Source of the DNA: Aeromonas allosaccharophila
GTDB lineage: Bacteria > Pseudomonadota > Gammaproteobacteria > Enterobacterales > Aeromonadaceae
Length of the DNA stretch: 64,000 nucleotides
Direction: 5' to 3'
Assembly: GCF_000819685.1 (NCBI RefSeq)
Contig: NZ_CDBR01000042.1
Location: 62,001 to 126,000 of the forward strand
The notes beneath the pieces were generated by a model. The model was not told where the DNA came from and searched no databases. It saw nothing but the letters and a program-made list of their open reading frames with translations. Shown here piece after piece: positions 1 to 7,228 of the stretch. Every line of letters starts with the position of its first letter. The stretch's first letter is position 1. The translations under genes were made by a program, and so were the position numbers.

Positions 1-803
1 GCCCGCGACCTGATTTTTCGGCTCATCAGCCCGAACAGGAGGCGGAGCAATGCGTTCAGCCCCCGGGCCCGCGCGAAGGCCGCATCCAGCGGGCCGGTGA
101 GGGAGATAATCTTGCTGCCCGGTTTGAGGATATCGATGGCTTTTTCGATCGCATCGCCCCTGACGGTCCCCAGCACGGCGTCGTAGCCGTGCAGTTGGTG
201 CTCGAATGCCTGCTGCTTGTAATCGACCACCTCATCGGCCCCCAGCTCGCGCACCAGTTCGATGTTACCGGTGCTGACGGTGGTGCCCACCTTGGCCCCC
301 AGCAGCTTGGCCAGCTGGATAGCAAAGGTGCCGATGCCACCGGATCCGGCAGGGATAAACACCTTTTGGCCAGCCTGCAGATTGGCGCGCTCCTTCAGCG
401 CTTGCCATGAGGTGAGCCCGACCATCGGGATCGAGGCGGCTTGCACGAAATCCAGATTGGCTGGTTTCAACGCCGCAGCGCGCTCAGGCACCACCGCAAA
501 TTCGGCCAGCGATCCGCTACCGCGATCGAAAATACTGGCGAAGACGGCATCGCCCGGCTTGAAACGGGTCACCTGACTGCCAACCTCGGTCACGACACCG
601 GCCAGATCGCTGCCCAATGTGGCGGGAAGCTGAAAATGGAGCACCGGTTTGAACATGCCGGTCGGAATCATGTTGTCGATCGGATTCACGCCGGCGGCAT
701 AAACCTGAACCAGCATTTCGTCCGCCTTCAGTGCGGGACGCGGGATATCCGTGAGCCCAATCTCCGGCGACTTGCCGTAGCGTTTGAATGTGAGTGCTTT
801 CAT
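1..803 (-). CDS. MDR-family NADP-dependent oxidoreductase, partial (3' end outside window)
   Basis: The reading frame starts at an ATG on the minus strand and is still open at the left edge, so about 267 residues are visible. The N-terminus (MKALTFKRYG) and body match zinc-free medium-chain dehydrogenases of the quinone oxidoreductase type: a GroES-like domain over about residues 1-130, then a Rossmann domain with the nucleotide-binding run AGSGGIGTFAIQLAK. No catalytic or structural zinc ligand cluster is evident. The expected reaction is NAD(P)H-dependent reduction of a quinone, enone or aldehyde in the cytoplasm; the substrate cannot be told. It lies 11 bases downstream of the alpha/beta hydrolase on the same strand, so the two probably form an operon controlled from the HxlR intergenic region. 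Family is confident, substrate unknown. Confidence 0.85.
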   Translation of the reverse strand, partial: MKALTFKRYGKSPEIGLTDIPRPALKADEMLVQVYAAGVNPIDNMIPTGMFKPVLHFQLPATLGSDLAGVVTEVGSQVTRFKPGDAVFASIFDRGSGSLAEFAVVPERAAALKPANLDFVQAASIPMVGLTSWQALKERANLQAGQKVFIPAGSGGIGTFAIQLAKLLGAKVGTTVSTGNIELVRELGADEVVDYKQQAFEHQLHGYDAVLGTVRGDAIEKAIDILKPGSKIISLTGPLDAAFARARGLNALLRLLFGLMSRKIRSR

Positions 804-814
804 GGTTCGGTCAT

Positions 815-1678
815 TCATCCTTGGCTGTGCATCGGGGTCAGGTCTGAGTCATCCGCGAGGAAGGCCAGCACCTCGGGCACAAAGGCCCGATAGTGCTGAA
901 AAATGCCACCGTGCCCCGAGTCGGGGTAAATCGTCAGTCGGGCATTCGGCAGCCGGCGAGCCATATCCGCTGACAGTCGGCTATCGACCATCAGATCATG
1001 GTCACCATTGGCCACGAACACCGGTTGCGTGATGACCGAGAGATCATCCGGCGCACTCAATCCCGCACTCCGGATCGCCTTGAGCTGGGCATATCTGGCC
1101 TGCAGGGAGATGGGCTGGTCACGGTCAGTCGTGCGCGCTTTCAGGCGAGAAAAGTACTCTTTTGCCGCGCGCTTGCCATCCGGTGTGCGGGGAAAAAACA
1201 GGAAGTGCCGCGGATCGTTCAGCGTCAATGCCGCTTTGAGGTAGGCGGTGGCGGCAATCTTGTTGATCTCGTCGATACCGCCACCGCCCCGCGGCCCGGT
1301 TCCGGCAAGCACAATCCGGCGCACCAGATCCGGCGCCTGCAAAGCCACCATTTGCGCCACACCACCACCTAACGAAAACCCGAGCAGATCGACCAGCTGC
1401 AATCCCATGGCGCGAATAAAGGCGATGGCATCACGTCCCATCTCCTCAATGGTATGTGGCACCGCTCCCCCCGAGGCACCGACGCCGCGATTATCGAAAG
1501 CGATAACCCGACGCTTCGCGGCGATGCCATCGATAACACCGGGATCCCAGTCATCGAGTACCGCCATCAGATGGTGCAAAAAGATCACCGGCACACCGGT
1601 GTCGGGGCCCAACGCCCGATAGGCAAAAGATGTTCCGTTCACATCAAGGGTACGGGTCGGAACATCTTTCCAATCCAT
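815..1678 (-). CDS. alpha/beta hydrolase
   Basis: A 287-residue alpha/beta-hydrolase fold protein. Visible are an oxyanion-hole region (FLHHLMAVLDDWD), the nucleophile elbow GFSLGG, an acidic residue in NGDHDLMVDSR and a C-terminal histidine in DSGHGG. These form the Ser-Asp-His triad of this fold, which acts on esters, lactones, peroxides or C-C bonds; the substrate is not predictable. I chose the start beginning MDWKDV because homologues begin near TRTLDVNGTSFAY. Starts at 1765 and 1840 are in frame but would add a low-complexity leader and run into the operator repeats. It is the first gene of a likely two-gene unit with the oxidoreductase and is divergent from the HxlR regulator. Confidence 0.85.
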   Translation of the reverse strand: MDWKDVPTRTLDVNGTSFAYRALGPDTGVPVIFLHHLMAVLDDWDPGVIDGIAAKRRVIAFDNRGVGASGGAVPHTIEEMGRDAIAFIRAMGLQLVDLLGFSLGGGVAQMVALQAPDLVRRIVLAGTGPRGGGGIDEINKIAATAYLKAALTLNDPRHFLFFPRTPDGKRAAKEYFSRLKARTTDRDQPISLQARYAQLKAIRSAGLSAPDDLSVITQPVFVANGDHDLMVDSRLSADMARRLPNARLTIYPDSGHGGIFQHYRAFVPEVLAFLADDSDLTPMHSQG

Positions 1679-1810
1679 ATGCCCTGTCTGACGTAGTGTG
1701 GTCACCGGGCGGTGACCGGCAGATCTCCCGGTTATCGAGGCGATCCCCATCTTCTTTGTAACCATGTCCGAGATCTCCGTGTTGGGTGGATTGTTTGTGG
1801 TTGCGGTGTT

Positions 1811-1862
1811 ACTATCAAATTGATACCAACTTACTATCAATTCACAACCAAGTCACTATCAA
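1811..1862. promoter_or_regulatory. Three phased operator repeats between hydrolase and HxlR gene
   Basis: The octamer ACTATCAA occurs at 1811, 1833 and 1855, exactly 22 bp apart (two helical turns). The first copy continues into the palindrome TATCAA-A-TTGATA (1813-1825). The array fills the divergent promoter region just ahead of the HxlR-type gene, so a binding site for that regulator, placed to control both directions, is the simplest reading. The binding itself is inferred. Confidence 0.65.
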
Positions 1863-1868
1863 AACAGT

Positions 1869-2312
1869 ATGAACATGAAAAAAAGTTACGATACCCCATG
1901 CCCAATCGCGCGCAGCATGGCGATTGCTGGTGATGCATGGAGCATATTGATCCTGCGCGATGCCCATGCCGGTCTCACTCGCTTTGACCAATTCCGGAAA
2001 AGTCTGGGGATAGCACCCACGATGTTGACCCGCCGACTGGCGACGTTGACCGAAGAGGGTTTGCTGGAAAAAAGGCTTTATTCTGAACATCCACCCCGTG
2101 AGGAGTATCTGCTGACCGCCGCCGGTCGCGATTTTCTACCGATACTGTTCATGATTGGTGAGTGGGGTCGCCAATATCGGGGCGACGACAACATGATCCG
2201 TTTCTTCGATATGGAGGCCGGCACAGAAATCAAGGCCATCGTGGTCGATGAAGTGACCGGGGCAAAAATTGGGACCCGCCCGTTGCGCGTGGTGATGCCT
2301 GATGAAAGCTGA
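1869..2312 (+). CDS. HxlR-family winged-helix transcriptional regulator
   Basis: A 147-residue HxlR/MarR-like regulator. It has the family N-terminal Cys (CPIARSMAIAGDAWS, Cys11 or so), then ILRDAHAGLTRFDQFRKSLGIAPTMLTRRL (helix-turn-helix) and the wing GLLEKRLYSEHPPREEYLLTAAGR. HxlR proteins bind DNA as dimers and often sense electrophiles or aldehydes through the N-terminal Cys, which would suit control of the neighbouring oxidoreductase and hydrolase. It is divergent from those genes with the phased ACTATCAA array between them. An alternative start two codons on (ATG at 1875) is equally plausible; there is no strong ribosome site before either. Followed by a terminator at 2350. Confidence 0.88.
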   Translation: MNMKKSYDTPCPIARSMAIAGDAWSILILRDAHAGLTRFDQFRKSLGIAPTMLTRRLATLTEEGLLEKRLYSEHPPREEYLLTAAGRDFLPILFMIGEWGRQYRGDDNMIRFFDMEAGTEIKAIVVDEVTGAKIGTRPLRVVMPDES

Positions 2313-2349
2313 CAGGTGATTTGGCAATCGCATCGTCTTTCACCCAAAC

Positions 2350-2370
2350 CCGGCTCAGGCCGGTTTTTTT
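2350..2370 (+). terminator. Rho-independent terminator after HxlR gene
   Basis: Stem CCGGC (2350-2354), loop TCAG, stem GCCGG (2359-2363), then seven T. It ends the HxlR transcript and insulates the kdp promoter. Confidence 0.8.
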
Positions 2371-2408
2371 GATCCCTCCTCGCCATTTCTCTCGCAAAAC
2401 CGCCGTTC

Positions 2409-2470
2409 TTTACGCCGATTTTACGCCTGCCCCATGGCGCTTTATGGCGCCTTTACGCCTGTTTTACATA
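2409..2470 (+). promoter_or_regulatory. Putative KdpE operator: two pairs of 11-bp-phased repeats upstream of kdpF
   Basis: TTTACGCC occurs at 2409 and 2420 (11-bp step) and at 2452, with TTTACATA at 2463 (again 11 bp). A hairpin-forming GGCGC...GCGCC lies between the pairs (2436-2451). The E. coli KdpE site upstream of kdpFABC is a tandem T-rich direct repeat that includes TTTACACC, so these pairs are good candidates for KdpE dimer sites. The position, 80-140 bp before kdpF, fits an activator. Core promoter elements are not clear. The whole gap 2371-2550 is regulatory; I see no gene in it. Confidence 0.55.
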
Positions 2471-2495
2471 CCCTTTCAGCGTCAATGACACCAAC

Positions 2496-2550
2496 AGAGT
2501 CGATAGGTTTTACATCGACTCTCGCAGCTAATTATCTCAATGGAGTCGAT
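2496..2550 (+). promoter_or_regulatory. Three-segment inverted repeat over the kdpF ribosome-binding site
   Basis: Segment A GAGTCGAT (2497-2504), segment B ATCGACTC (2514-2521) and segment C GAGTCGAT (2543-2550). B is complementary to both A and C. Pairing A:B (9 bp with the flanking A/T) leaves the ribosome site GGAG (2542-2545) free. Pairing B:C would hide it and abut the kdpF ATG at 2551. This looks like a two-state RNA switch if transcription starts upstream of A. If it starts between A and B, only the blocking hairpin would form. A DNA operator is the other reading. Confidence 0.45.
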
Positions 2551-2628
2551 ATGAATTGGCTATATCTGCTGCTCGTCCTCGCCTTGATGGTCTACCTGCT
2601 GCGTGCACTCACGCGCAGTCACGAGTGA
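2551..2628 (+). CDS. kdpF: Potassium-transporting ATPase small subunit KdpF
   Basis: A 25-residue single-span membrane peptide (MNWLYLLLVLALMVYLL then a basic tail). Its position as the first gene, 10 bases before kdpA, and its length and composition match KdpF, which stabilises the KdpABC complex in the inner membrane. The start has GGAG at 2542-2545 with a 5-base spacer. A longer in-frame ORF from 2434 is not favoured because it has no ribosome site and would cover the regulatory repeats. The ribosome site lies inside a potential hairpin (2514-2550). Confidence 0.82.
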   Translation: MNWLYLLLVLALMVYLLRALTRSHE

Positions 2629-2638
2629 GGGATCTGAT

Positions 2639-4333
2639 ATGTGGCAAGAAGTGATCTATCCGGTAGCCTTCGTGCTGCTGGTTCTGCTGCCGGCACCGCT
2701 GCTGGGCAACTACATCTACCGGGTATTTGAAGGCAAAACCCGCTGGCTGGCACCGGTCGAACGCGCCACACTGGCCTGTTGCGGCACCGATGGACGGGAG
2801 CAGGACTGGAAGTCCTACGCCCTCAGCCTGCTGGCCTTCAACGGCGCCGGTTTTGGTCTGCTGTTCCTGATCCTGATGGCGCAAGGCCTGCTGCCCCTCA
2901 ACCCGCAACAACTGCCGGGTCTGAGCTGGCAACTCGCCTTCAACACCGCGGTCAGCTTTATGACCAACACCAACTGGCAAGCCTATTCCGGTGAGGCCAG
3001 CCTCTCCTACTTCAGCCAGATGGTGGGCCTGACCACCCAGAACTTCGTCTCCGCAGGGACGGGTGCCGCCGTAGCCATTGCCCTGTTCCGCGGTATCGCC
3101 CGCCAGCAGACCATCAACCTTGGCAACTTCTGGCAGGATCTGGTGCGTTTCTGCCTCTACGTGCTGCTGCCCATCGCGCTGATTATGGCGTTGGTGCTGG
3201 TGTGGCAAGGGGTGCCGCAAAGCCTCTCCGCCTATCTGCCGTTCCACGGTATCGAAGGTCAGGAGCAACTGCTGCCCCTCGGCCCGGCGGCCTCGCAGAT
3301 CGCCATCAAGCAGCTTGGCTCCAACGGCGGCGGCTTCTTCGGTATCAACTCGGCACATCCGTTCGAGAACCCGACGGTCCTCTCCAACTGGCTGGAGATG
3401 GTCACCCTGCTCACCATCGCCGCAGCCATGGTCTTTACTCTGGGCCGCTATGTGAAAGACATGGCCCACAGCCGTGCCATTCTCGGCGCCATGACCCTCA
3501 TGCTGGTGCTGGGGCTCTTCGTCTCCATCACTCAGGAGCTGAAACTGGATCCGGCCCTTGCCCACCTCACCACTGACGCCAGCAATATGGCTGGCAACTG
3601 GGAAGGCAAGGAGAGCCGCTTCGGCCCGGTGCTCTCCAGCATCTGGGAAGTGGCGACCACCGCCGCTTCCAACGGCTCGGTCAACGCCATGCACGACAGC
3701 TTTGCCCCCCTCGCCGGTATGGTTGGCATGATCAACATGCTGCTGGGTGAAGTGGTGTTCGGCGGCGTGGGTGCCGGTATCTACGGCATGATGCTGTTCG
3801 TGCTGCTGACCGTGTTCCTGTGCGGCCTGATGGTGGGGCGCACCCCGACCTATCTGGGCAAACGCCTCGGTATCACCGAGATGAAGTGGGTGGTCGCCAG
3901 CATGCTGGTGATGCCGGTGGGGGTGTTGGTGATCGGTGGTGTCACTCTGCTGATGCCGGATGCCAGCACCATCATCGGCCATGATGGCCCACACGGTCTG
4001 TCACGTCTCATCTATGCCTACGCCTCGGCTGCCGGCAACAATGGCTCCGCCTTCGCCGGTTTTGCCGCCGGTGACAACTGGCAGTGCATCGCCATCGGTC
4101 TGGCCATGCTGCTCGGTCGCTTCGGCTACATCATTCCGGTACTGGCCATCGCCGGTCAGCTGGCCCGCGCGCCCCGTCAGGAGACGAGCGAAGGGGACTT
4201 CCCCATCAGCGGCCCGCTGTTCGTTACCCTGCTGATCATCACCGTCCTGCTGATAGGTGGCCTCTCCTTCCTGCCGGTGCTGGCACTGGGCCCGGTGGCC
4301 GAACATCTGAGCCTGATCGGAGGGGCATTCTGA
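2639..4333 (+). CDS. kdpA: Potassium-transporting ATPase potassium-binding subunit KdpA
   Basis: A 564-residue polytopic inner-membrane protein, near the E. coli length of 557. The four selectivity-filter-like loops are visible: [44 protein letters not shown] and [12 protein letters not shown]. KdpA binds K+ with high affinity and passes it to KdpB, which couples ATP hydrolysis to uptake during K+ limitation. I chose the ATG at 2639 (MWQEVIYP) with GAGGGA six bases upstream rather than the ATG at 2603, which lies inside kdpF. The stop codon overlaps the ATG of a 23-codon ORF (TGATG). Confidence 0.97.
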   Translation: MWQEVIYPVAFVLLVLLPAPLLGNYIYRVFEGKTRWLAPVERATLACCGTDGREQDWKSYALSLLAFNGAGFGLLFLILMAQGLLPLNPQQLPGLSWQLAFNTAVSFMTNTNWQAYSGEASLSYFSQMVGLTTQNFVSAGTGAAVAIALFRGIARQQTINLGNFWQDLVRFCLYVLLPIALIMALVLVWQGVPQSLSAYLPFHGIEGQEQLLPLGPAASQIAIKQLGSNGGGFFGINSAHPFENPTVLSNWLEMVTLLTIAAAMVFTLGRYVKDMAHSRAILGAMTLMLVLGLFVSITQELKLDPALAHLTTDASNMAGNWEGKESRFGPVLSSIWEVATTAASNGSVNAMHDSFAPLAGMVGMINMLLGEVVFGGVGAGIYGMMLFVLLTVFLCGLMVGRTPTYLGKRLGITEMKWVVASMLVMPVGVLVIGGVTLLMPDASTIIGHDGPHGLSRLIYAYASAAGNNGSAFAGFAAGDNWQCIAIGLAMLLGRFGYIIPVLAIAGQLARAPRQETSEGDFPISGPLFVTLLIITVLLIGGLSFLPVLALGPVAEHLSLIGGAF

Positions 4334-4404
4334 TGAACCTGACCCTGTCGATCACCATCCGGATGCCAATGGCCAACTATCTGATGCTGGGAGCTTTCCA
4401 ATGA
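4333..4404 (+). CDS. 23-residue ORF coupled to kdpA and kdpB
   Basis: The ATG overlaps the kdpA stop (TGATG, 4331-4335) and its own stop overlaps the kdpB start (ATGA, 4401-4404). The peptide ([20 protein letters not shown] then AFQ) is moderately hydrophobic and matches nothing I recognise. The exact overlap at both ends argues that ribosomes leaving kdpA read it and reinitiate at kdpB. It may be a coupling device, not a functional protein; a small membrane subunit is possible but unsupported. kdpB also has its own GGGAG at 4389-4393, inside this ORF. Confidence 0.5.
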   Translation: MNLTLSITIRMPMANYLMLGAFQ

Positions 4405-6458
4405 GCAAGTCCACTGCAATGAGCACCGACACCATTAAGGTGAAGGGCAAAAAACAGAAATCACAGGTCCTGCAAGCCATGGTTGAGGCCCTCTATCGCT
4501 TCAATCCCAAGGCGCTGTTTGGCAGCCCTATTCTGTTCACCCTCTGGCTGGCCGCCGTGATGGCGACCGTGGAGTCCCTGTTGGGGCAGCCCTTCTCGGG
4601 TGTGGCTCCCTCGCTGGCCTGGCAGCTGACAGCCTGGCTCTGGCTGACCCTCTGGTTTGCCAACTTCGCGGAAACTCTGGCCGAGGGGCGCGGCAAGGCC
4701 CGCGCCGACAGCCTGAAAGCGGGCATGAGCCAGCTCAAGGCCCGTCGAGTGACCGATGCCAAAGATGGTCAGGGCGAGTGGGTGCCCGCCACCAGCCTGA
4801 TGAAGGGTGATCTGGTGCTGGTACGCAGCGGCGAGATGATCCCGGCCGATGGTGAAGTGGTCGCCGGTATCGCCTCGGTCAACGAAGCCGCCATCACGGG
4901 GGAATCTGCCCCCGTCATCCGCGAATCCGGCACCGACCGCAGTGGCGTGACTGGCAATACCACAGTGGTCTCCGACGAGATCTGGGTGCGGGTCAGCAAC
5001 AATCCGGGCGAGAGCACGCTGGATCGGATGATCGCACTGGTGGAAGGGGCCAAACGCCAGAAGACCCCCAACGAGATGGCGCTCGACGCCCTGCTGGTGG
5101 GGCTGACCCTGATCTTCCTGCTGGTGGTCGCGACCCTGCCCTGGTTCCTCGACTACAACGGCACTCAGGTACCGCGCCTCTACCTGATCGCTCTCTTCAT
5201 CACCCTGATCCCGACCACCATCGGCGGCCTGCTCTCTGCCATCGGCATTGCCGGTATGGATCGACTGGTGAAGCTGAACGTCATCGCCAAGTCTGGCCGT
5301 GCCGTCGAGGCGGCCGGTGACGTGCGCACCCTGCTGCTGGACAAGACCGGCACCATCACCTTCGGCAACCGGATGGCTGACGAACTGATCCCGGCACCGG
5401 GCGTCGATCCCTCCCTGCTGGCGCAAGCCGCCATGCTGGCCTCGCTGGGTGACAATACCCCGGAGGGTAAATCCATCCTGACTCTGGCCAGCAAGAGCAT
5501 CGCCAAGCCGAGCCAGCTGGATGATGACAAGGTGATCCCCTTCAGCGCCGAGACCCGCCTGAGCGGACTGGATCGCAACGGTCATCAATACCGCAAGGGG
5601 GCGGTCGATGCCGTGCTGAACTACCTCAGCCTCGACCGCAAGGCGGTGCCGGAGCTGGTGCTCAAGTCAGTCGACAGCATCGCCCGTCAGGGTGGGACTC
5701 CGCTGCTGGTCTGCACTCAGGAAAAACTGCTGGGAGTGGTCTACCTCAAGGACATCATCAAGCCCGGTATCAAGGCTCGCTTCCAGATCCTGCGCCATAT
5801 GGGGATCCGCACCGTGATGATCACCGGCGACAACCCGAAAACCGCCGCCGCCATCGCCGCCGAAGCCGGGGTGGATGACTTCATCGCCGAAGCGACGCCG
5901 GAGAAGAAGCTCGCCTATATCCGGCAGGAGCAGGCCGATGGCCGTCTGGTCGCCATGTGCGGTGACGGCGCCAACGATGCGCCCGCACTGGCACAGGCTG
6001 ACGTGGGGCTGGCCATGAACGAGGGGACCCAGGCCGCCAAGGAGGCGGGCAATCTGGTTGATCTCGACTCCAACCCCACCAAGCTGCTGGACGTGGTGCT
6101 GGTCGGCAAACAGCTGCTGGTGACCCGTGGCGCCCTGACCACCTTCTCCATCGCCAACGATGTGGCCAAGTACTTCGCCATCCTGCCAGCCCTGTTCATC
6201 GCCGCCTACCCGCAACTGGGGGCACTGAACTTGATGCAGCTGGGCAGCCCGCAGAGCGCCATCCTGTCGGCCATCATCTTCAACGCCCTGATCATTGTGG
6301 CGCTGGTGCCGCTGGCGCTGCGCGGTGTCGACCTGAAAGGCTCGGCCGCCAGCCTGCTGCGCCGCAACCTGCTGATCTACGGTGTCGGTGGCCTGCTGGT
6401 GCCGTTTATCGGCATCAAGCTGATCGACCTGGTCATTACCGGCCTGGGTCTGGTGTAA
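4401..6458 (+). CDS. kdpB: Potassium-transporting P-type ATPase catalytic subunit KdpB
   Basis: A 685-residue P-type ATPase (E. coli 682). Visible are the actuator motif TGES (in AITGESAPV), the phosphorylation motif DKTGT with Asp314, the nucleotide-domain KGAVDAVL, and the hinge [16 protein letters not shown] followed by [16 protein letters not shown]. KdpB hydrolyses ATP to drive K+ import with KdpA and KdpC in the inner membrane. The start overlaps the stop of the 23-residue ORF. After the stop there is a strong hairpin before kdpC. Confidence 0.97.
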   Translation: MSKSTAMSTDTIKVKGKKQKSQVLQAMVEALYRFNPKALFGSPILFTLWLAAVMATVESLLGQPFSGVAPSLAWQLTAWLWLTLWFANFAETLAEGRGKARADSLKAGMSQLKARRVTDAKDGQGEWVPATSLMKGDLVLVRSGEMIPADGEVVAGIASVNEAAITGESAPVIRESGTDRSGVTGNTTVVSDEIWVRVSNNPGESTLDRMIALVEGAKRQKTPNEMALDALLVGLTLIFLLVVATLPWFLDYNGTQVPRLYLIALFITLIPTTIGGLLSAIGIAGMDRLVKLNVIAKSGRAVEAAGDVRTLLLDKTGTITFGNRMADELIPAPGVDPSLLAQAAMLASLGDNTPEGKSILTLASKSIAKPSQLDDDKVIPFSAETRLSGLDRNGHQYRKGAVDAVLNYLSLDRKAVPELVLKSVDSIARQGGTPLLVCTQEKLLGVVYLKDIIKPGIKARFQILRHMGIRTVMITGDNPKTAAAIAAEAGVDDFIAEATPEKKLAYIRQEQADGRLVAMCGDGANDAPALAQADVGLAMNEGTQAAKEAGNLVDLDSNPTKLLDVVLVGKQLLVTRGALTTFSIANDVAKYFAILPALFIAAYPQLGALNLMQLGSPQSAILSAIIFNALIIVALVPLALRGVDLKGSAASLLRRNLLIYGVGGLLVPFIGIKLIDLVITGLGLV

Positions 6459-6468
6459 CGACATAACC

Positions 6469-6493
6469 GGGATGCGGGGCGAACCCGCATCCC
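6469..6493 (+). other. Intercistronic hairpin between kdpB and kdpC
   Basis: A perfect 10-bp stem GGGATGCGGG (6469-6478) / CCCGCATCCC (6484-6493) with loop GCGAA. No T run follows, so it is more likely an mRNA stability or processing element than a terminator. Confidence 0.6.
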
Positions 6494-6520
6494 CAGCCAT
6501 CCTTTTGGAGCAAGAGAATC

Positions 6521-7048
6521 ATGATAGCAATCAGAACCCTGTTGACCCTGACCCTGCTGCTGGGAGTGGGTTATCCACTGGCGGTCACTGGACTGGCCCA
6601 ACTGCTGTTCCCCTGGCAGGCCAACGGCAGCCAACTCACCGACAGCAAGCAGCAACTGATCGGTAGCGCCCTGCTGGGGCAGAAATTCGAGCGGGCTGAC
6701 TACTTCCATCCCCGCCCCTCCGCCAGCGATTTCAACACCATTGGCGGCAGCGCCAGTAATCTGGGGATGAGCTCGCCGCTGCGGGCAGAGTTTGCCGAAC
6801 AAGCAGCCAAGGCACAGCCTGGAACCAGCGCCCCCGCCATGCTGACACGCTCGGCTTCCGGCCTCGATCCCCACCTGCCGCTCGATGCGGTGCTGGCTCA
6901 GGTGGACCGCGTCGCCAAAGAACGTGGGCTGGATCCCGCCCAACTGACGGAGCAGGTCAAGTCAGCCACACAAGCTGGTATCCTTGGCCCTCAGGTGGTC
7001 AACATTCTCCAGCTGAATCTGCAACTGGATCATAAAAAGGGCGCCTGA
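6521..7048 (+). CDS. kdpC: Potassium-transporting ATPase KdpC subunit
   Basis: A 175-residue protein with one N-terminal membrane span (IRTLLTLTLLLGVGYPLAVTG) and a soluble domain with family blocks GSALLGQKF, YFHPRPSASDFN, GLDPHLPLDAV and the C-terminal LNLQLD. E. coli KdpC is 190 residues. It stabilises the KdpFABC complex and enhances nucleotide affinity of KdpB. A ribosome site TGGAG precedes the ATG. The stop codon falls in the loop of a hairpin (7039-7056). Confidence 0.95.
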   Translation: MIAIRTLLTLTLLLGVGYPLAVTGLAQLLFPWQANGSQLTDSKQQLIGSALLGQKFERADYFHPRPSASDFNTIGGSASNLGMSSPLRAEFAEQAAKAQPGTSAPAMLTRSASGLDPHLPLDAVLAQVDRVAKERGLDPAQLTEQVKSATQAGILGPQVVNILQLNLQLDHKKGA

Positions 7049-7094
7049 TGGCGCCCGTTCCGGTTTGGTGATGACCTCGATTTTCGAAACGGGC
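7039..7094 (+). other. Overlapping alternative hairpins at the kdpC-kdpD junction
   Basis: Stem GGGCGCC (7039-7045) / GGCGCCC (7050-7056) has loop TGAT that contains the kdpC stop. The right arm also belongs to GCCCGTT (7053-7059), which can pair with AACGGGC (7088-7094). The two stems exclude each other, as in attenuator-like leaders. There is no T run after the first stem, so a role in lowering kdpDE relative to kdpFABC is inferred only. Confidence 0.4.
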
Positions 7095-7116
7095 AGTTGG
7101 CTCGATAGGGATAACA

Positions 7117-7182
7117 ATGGCTGATGTAGCAAGCGCTGATGCCCTGCTGACGAGTCTGATGCAGGAGCATGGGGATGCGTGA
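7117..7182 (+). CDS. 21-residue upstream ORF resembling the KdpD N-terminus
   Basis: MADVASADALLTSLMQEHGDA, preceded by AGGG with a 6-base spacer. It resembles the start of KdpD (MRDEARADALLASLEQEH). Its stop (7180-7182) overlaps the kdpD start region: the kdpD ATG at 7175 and its ribosome site GGAG (7164-7167) lie inside this ORF, so translation of the two is probably coupled. The DNA is one arm of a tandem duplication (7124-7228). Most differences from kdpD are synonymous, which suggests it has been translated. It may be a remnant or a leader. Confidence 0.5.
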   Translation: MADVASADALLTSLMQEHGDA

Positions 7183-7228
7183 TGAAGCAAGGGCCGACGC
7201 CCTGCTGGCGAGCCTGGAACAGGAGCAC
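7124..7228 (+). repeat. Imperfect 58-bp tandem duplication at the start of kdpD
   Basis: Bases 7124-7170 and 7182-7228 align without gaps with 37 of 47 identical, offset 58 bp. The offset is not a multiple of three, so the upstream copy is in a different frame from kdpD and ends at a TGA. Confidence 0.75.

Noticed and set aside
2609-3994. 461-residue minus-strand ORF across kdpA
   Set aside because: It is antisense to the well-supported kdpA, has low-complexity His/Gly/Gln-rich composition and no ribosome site.
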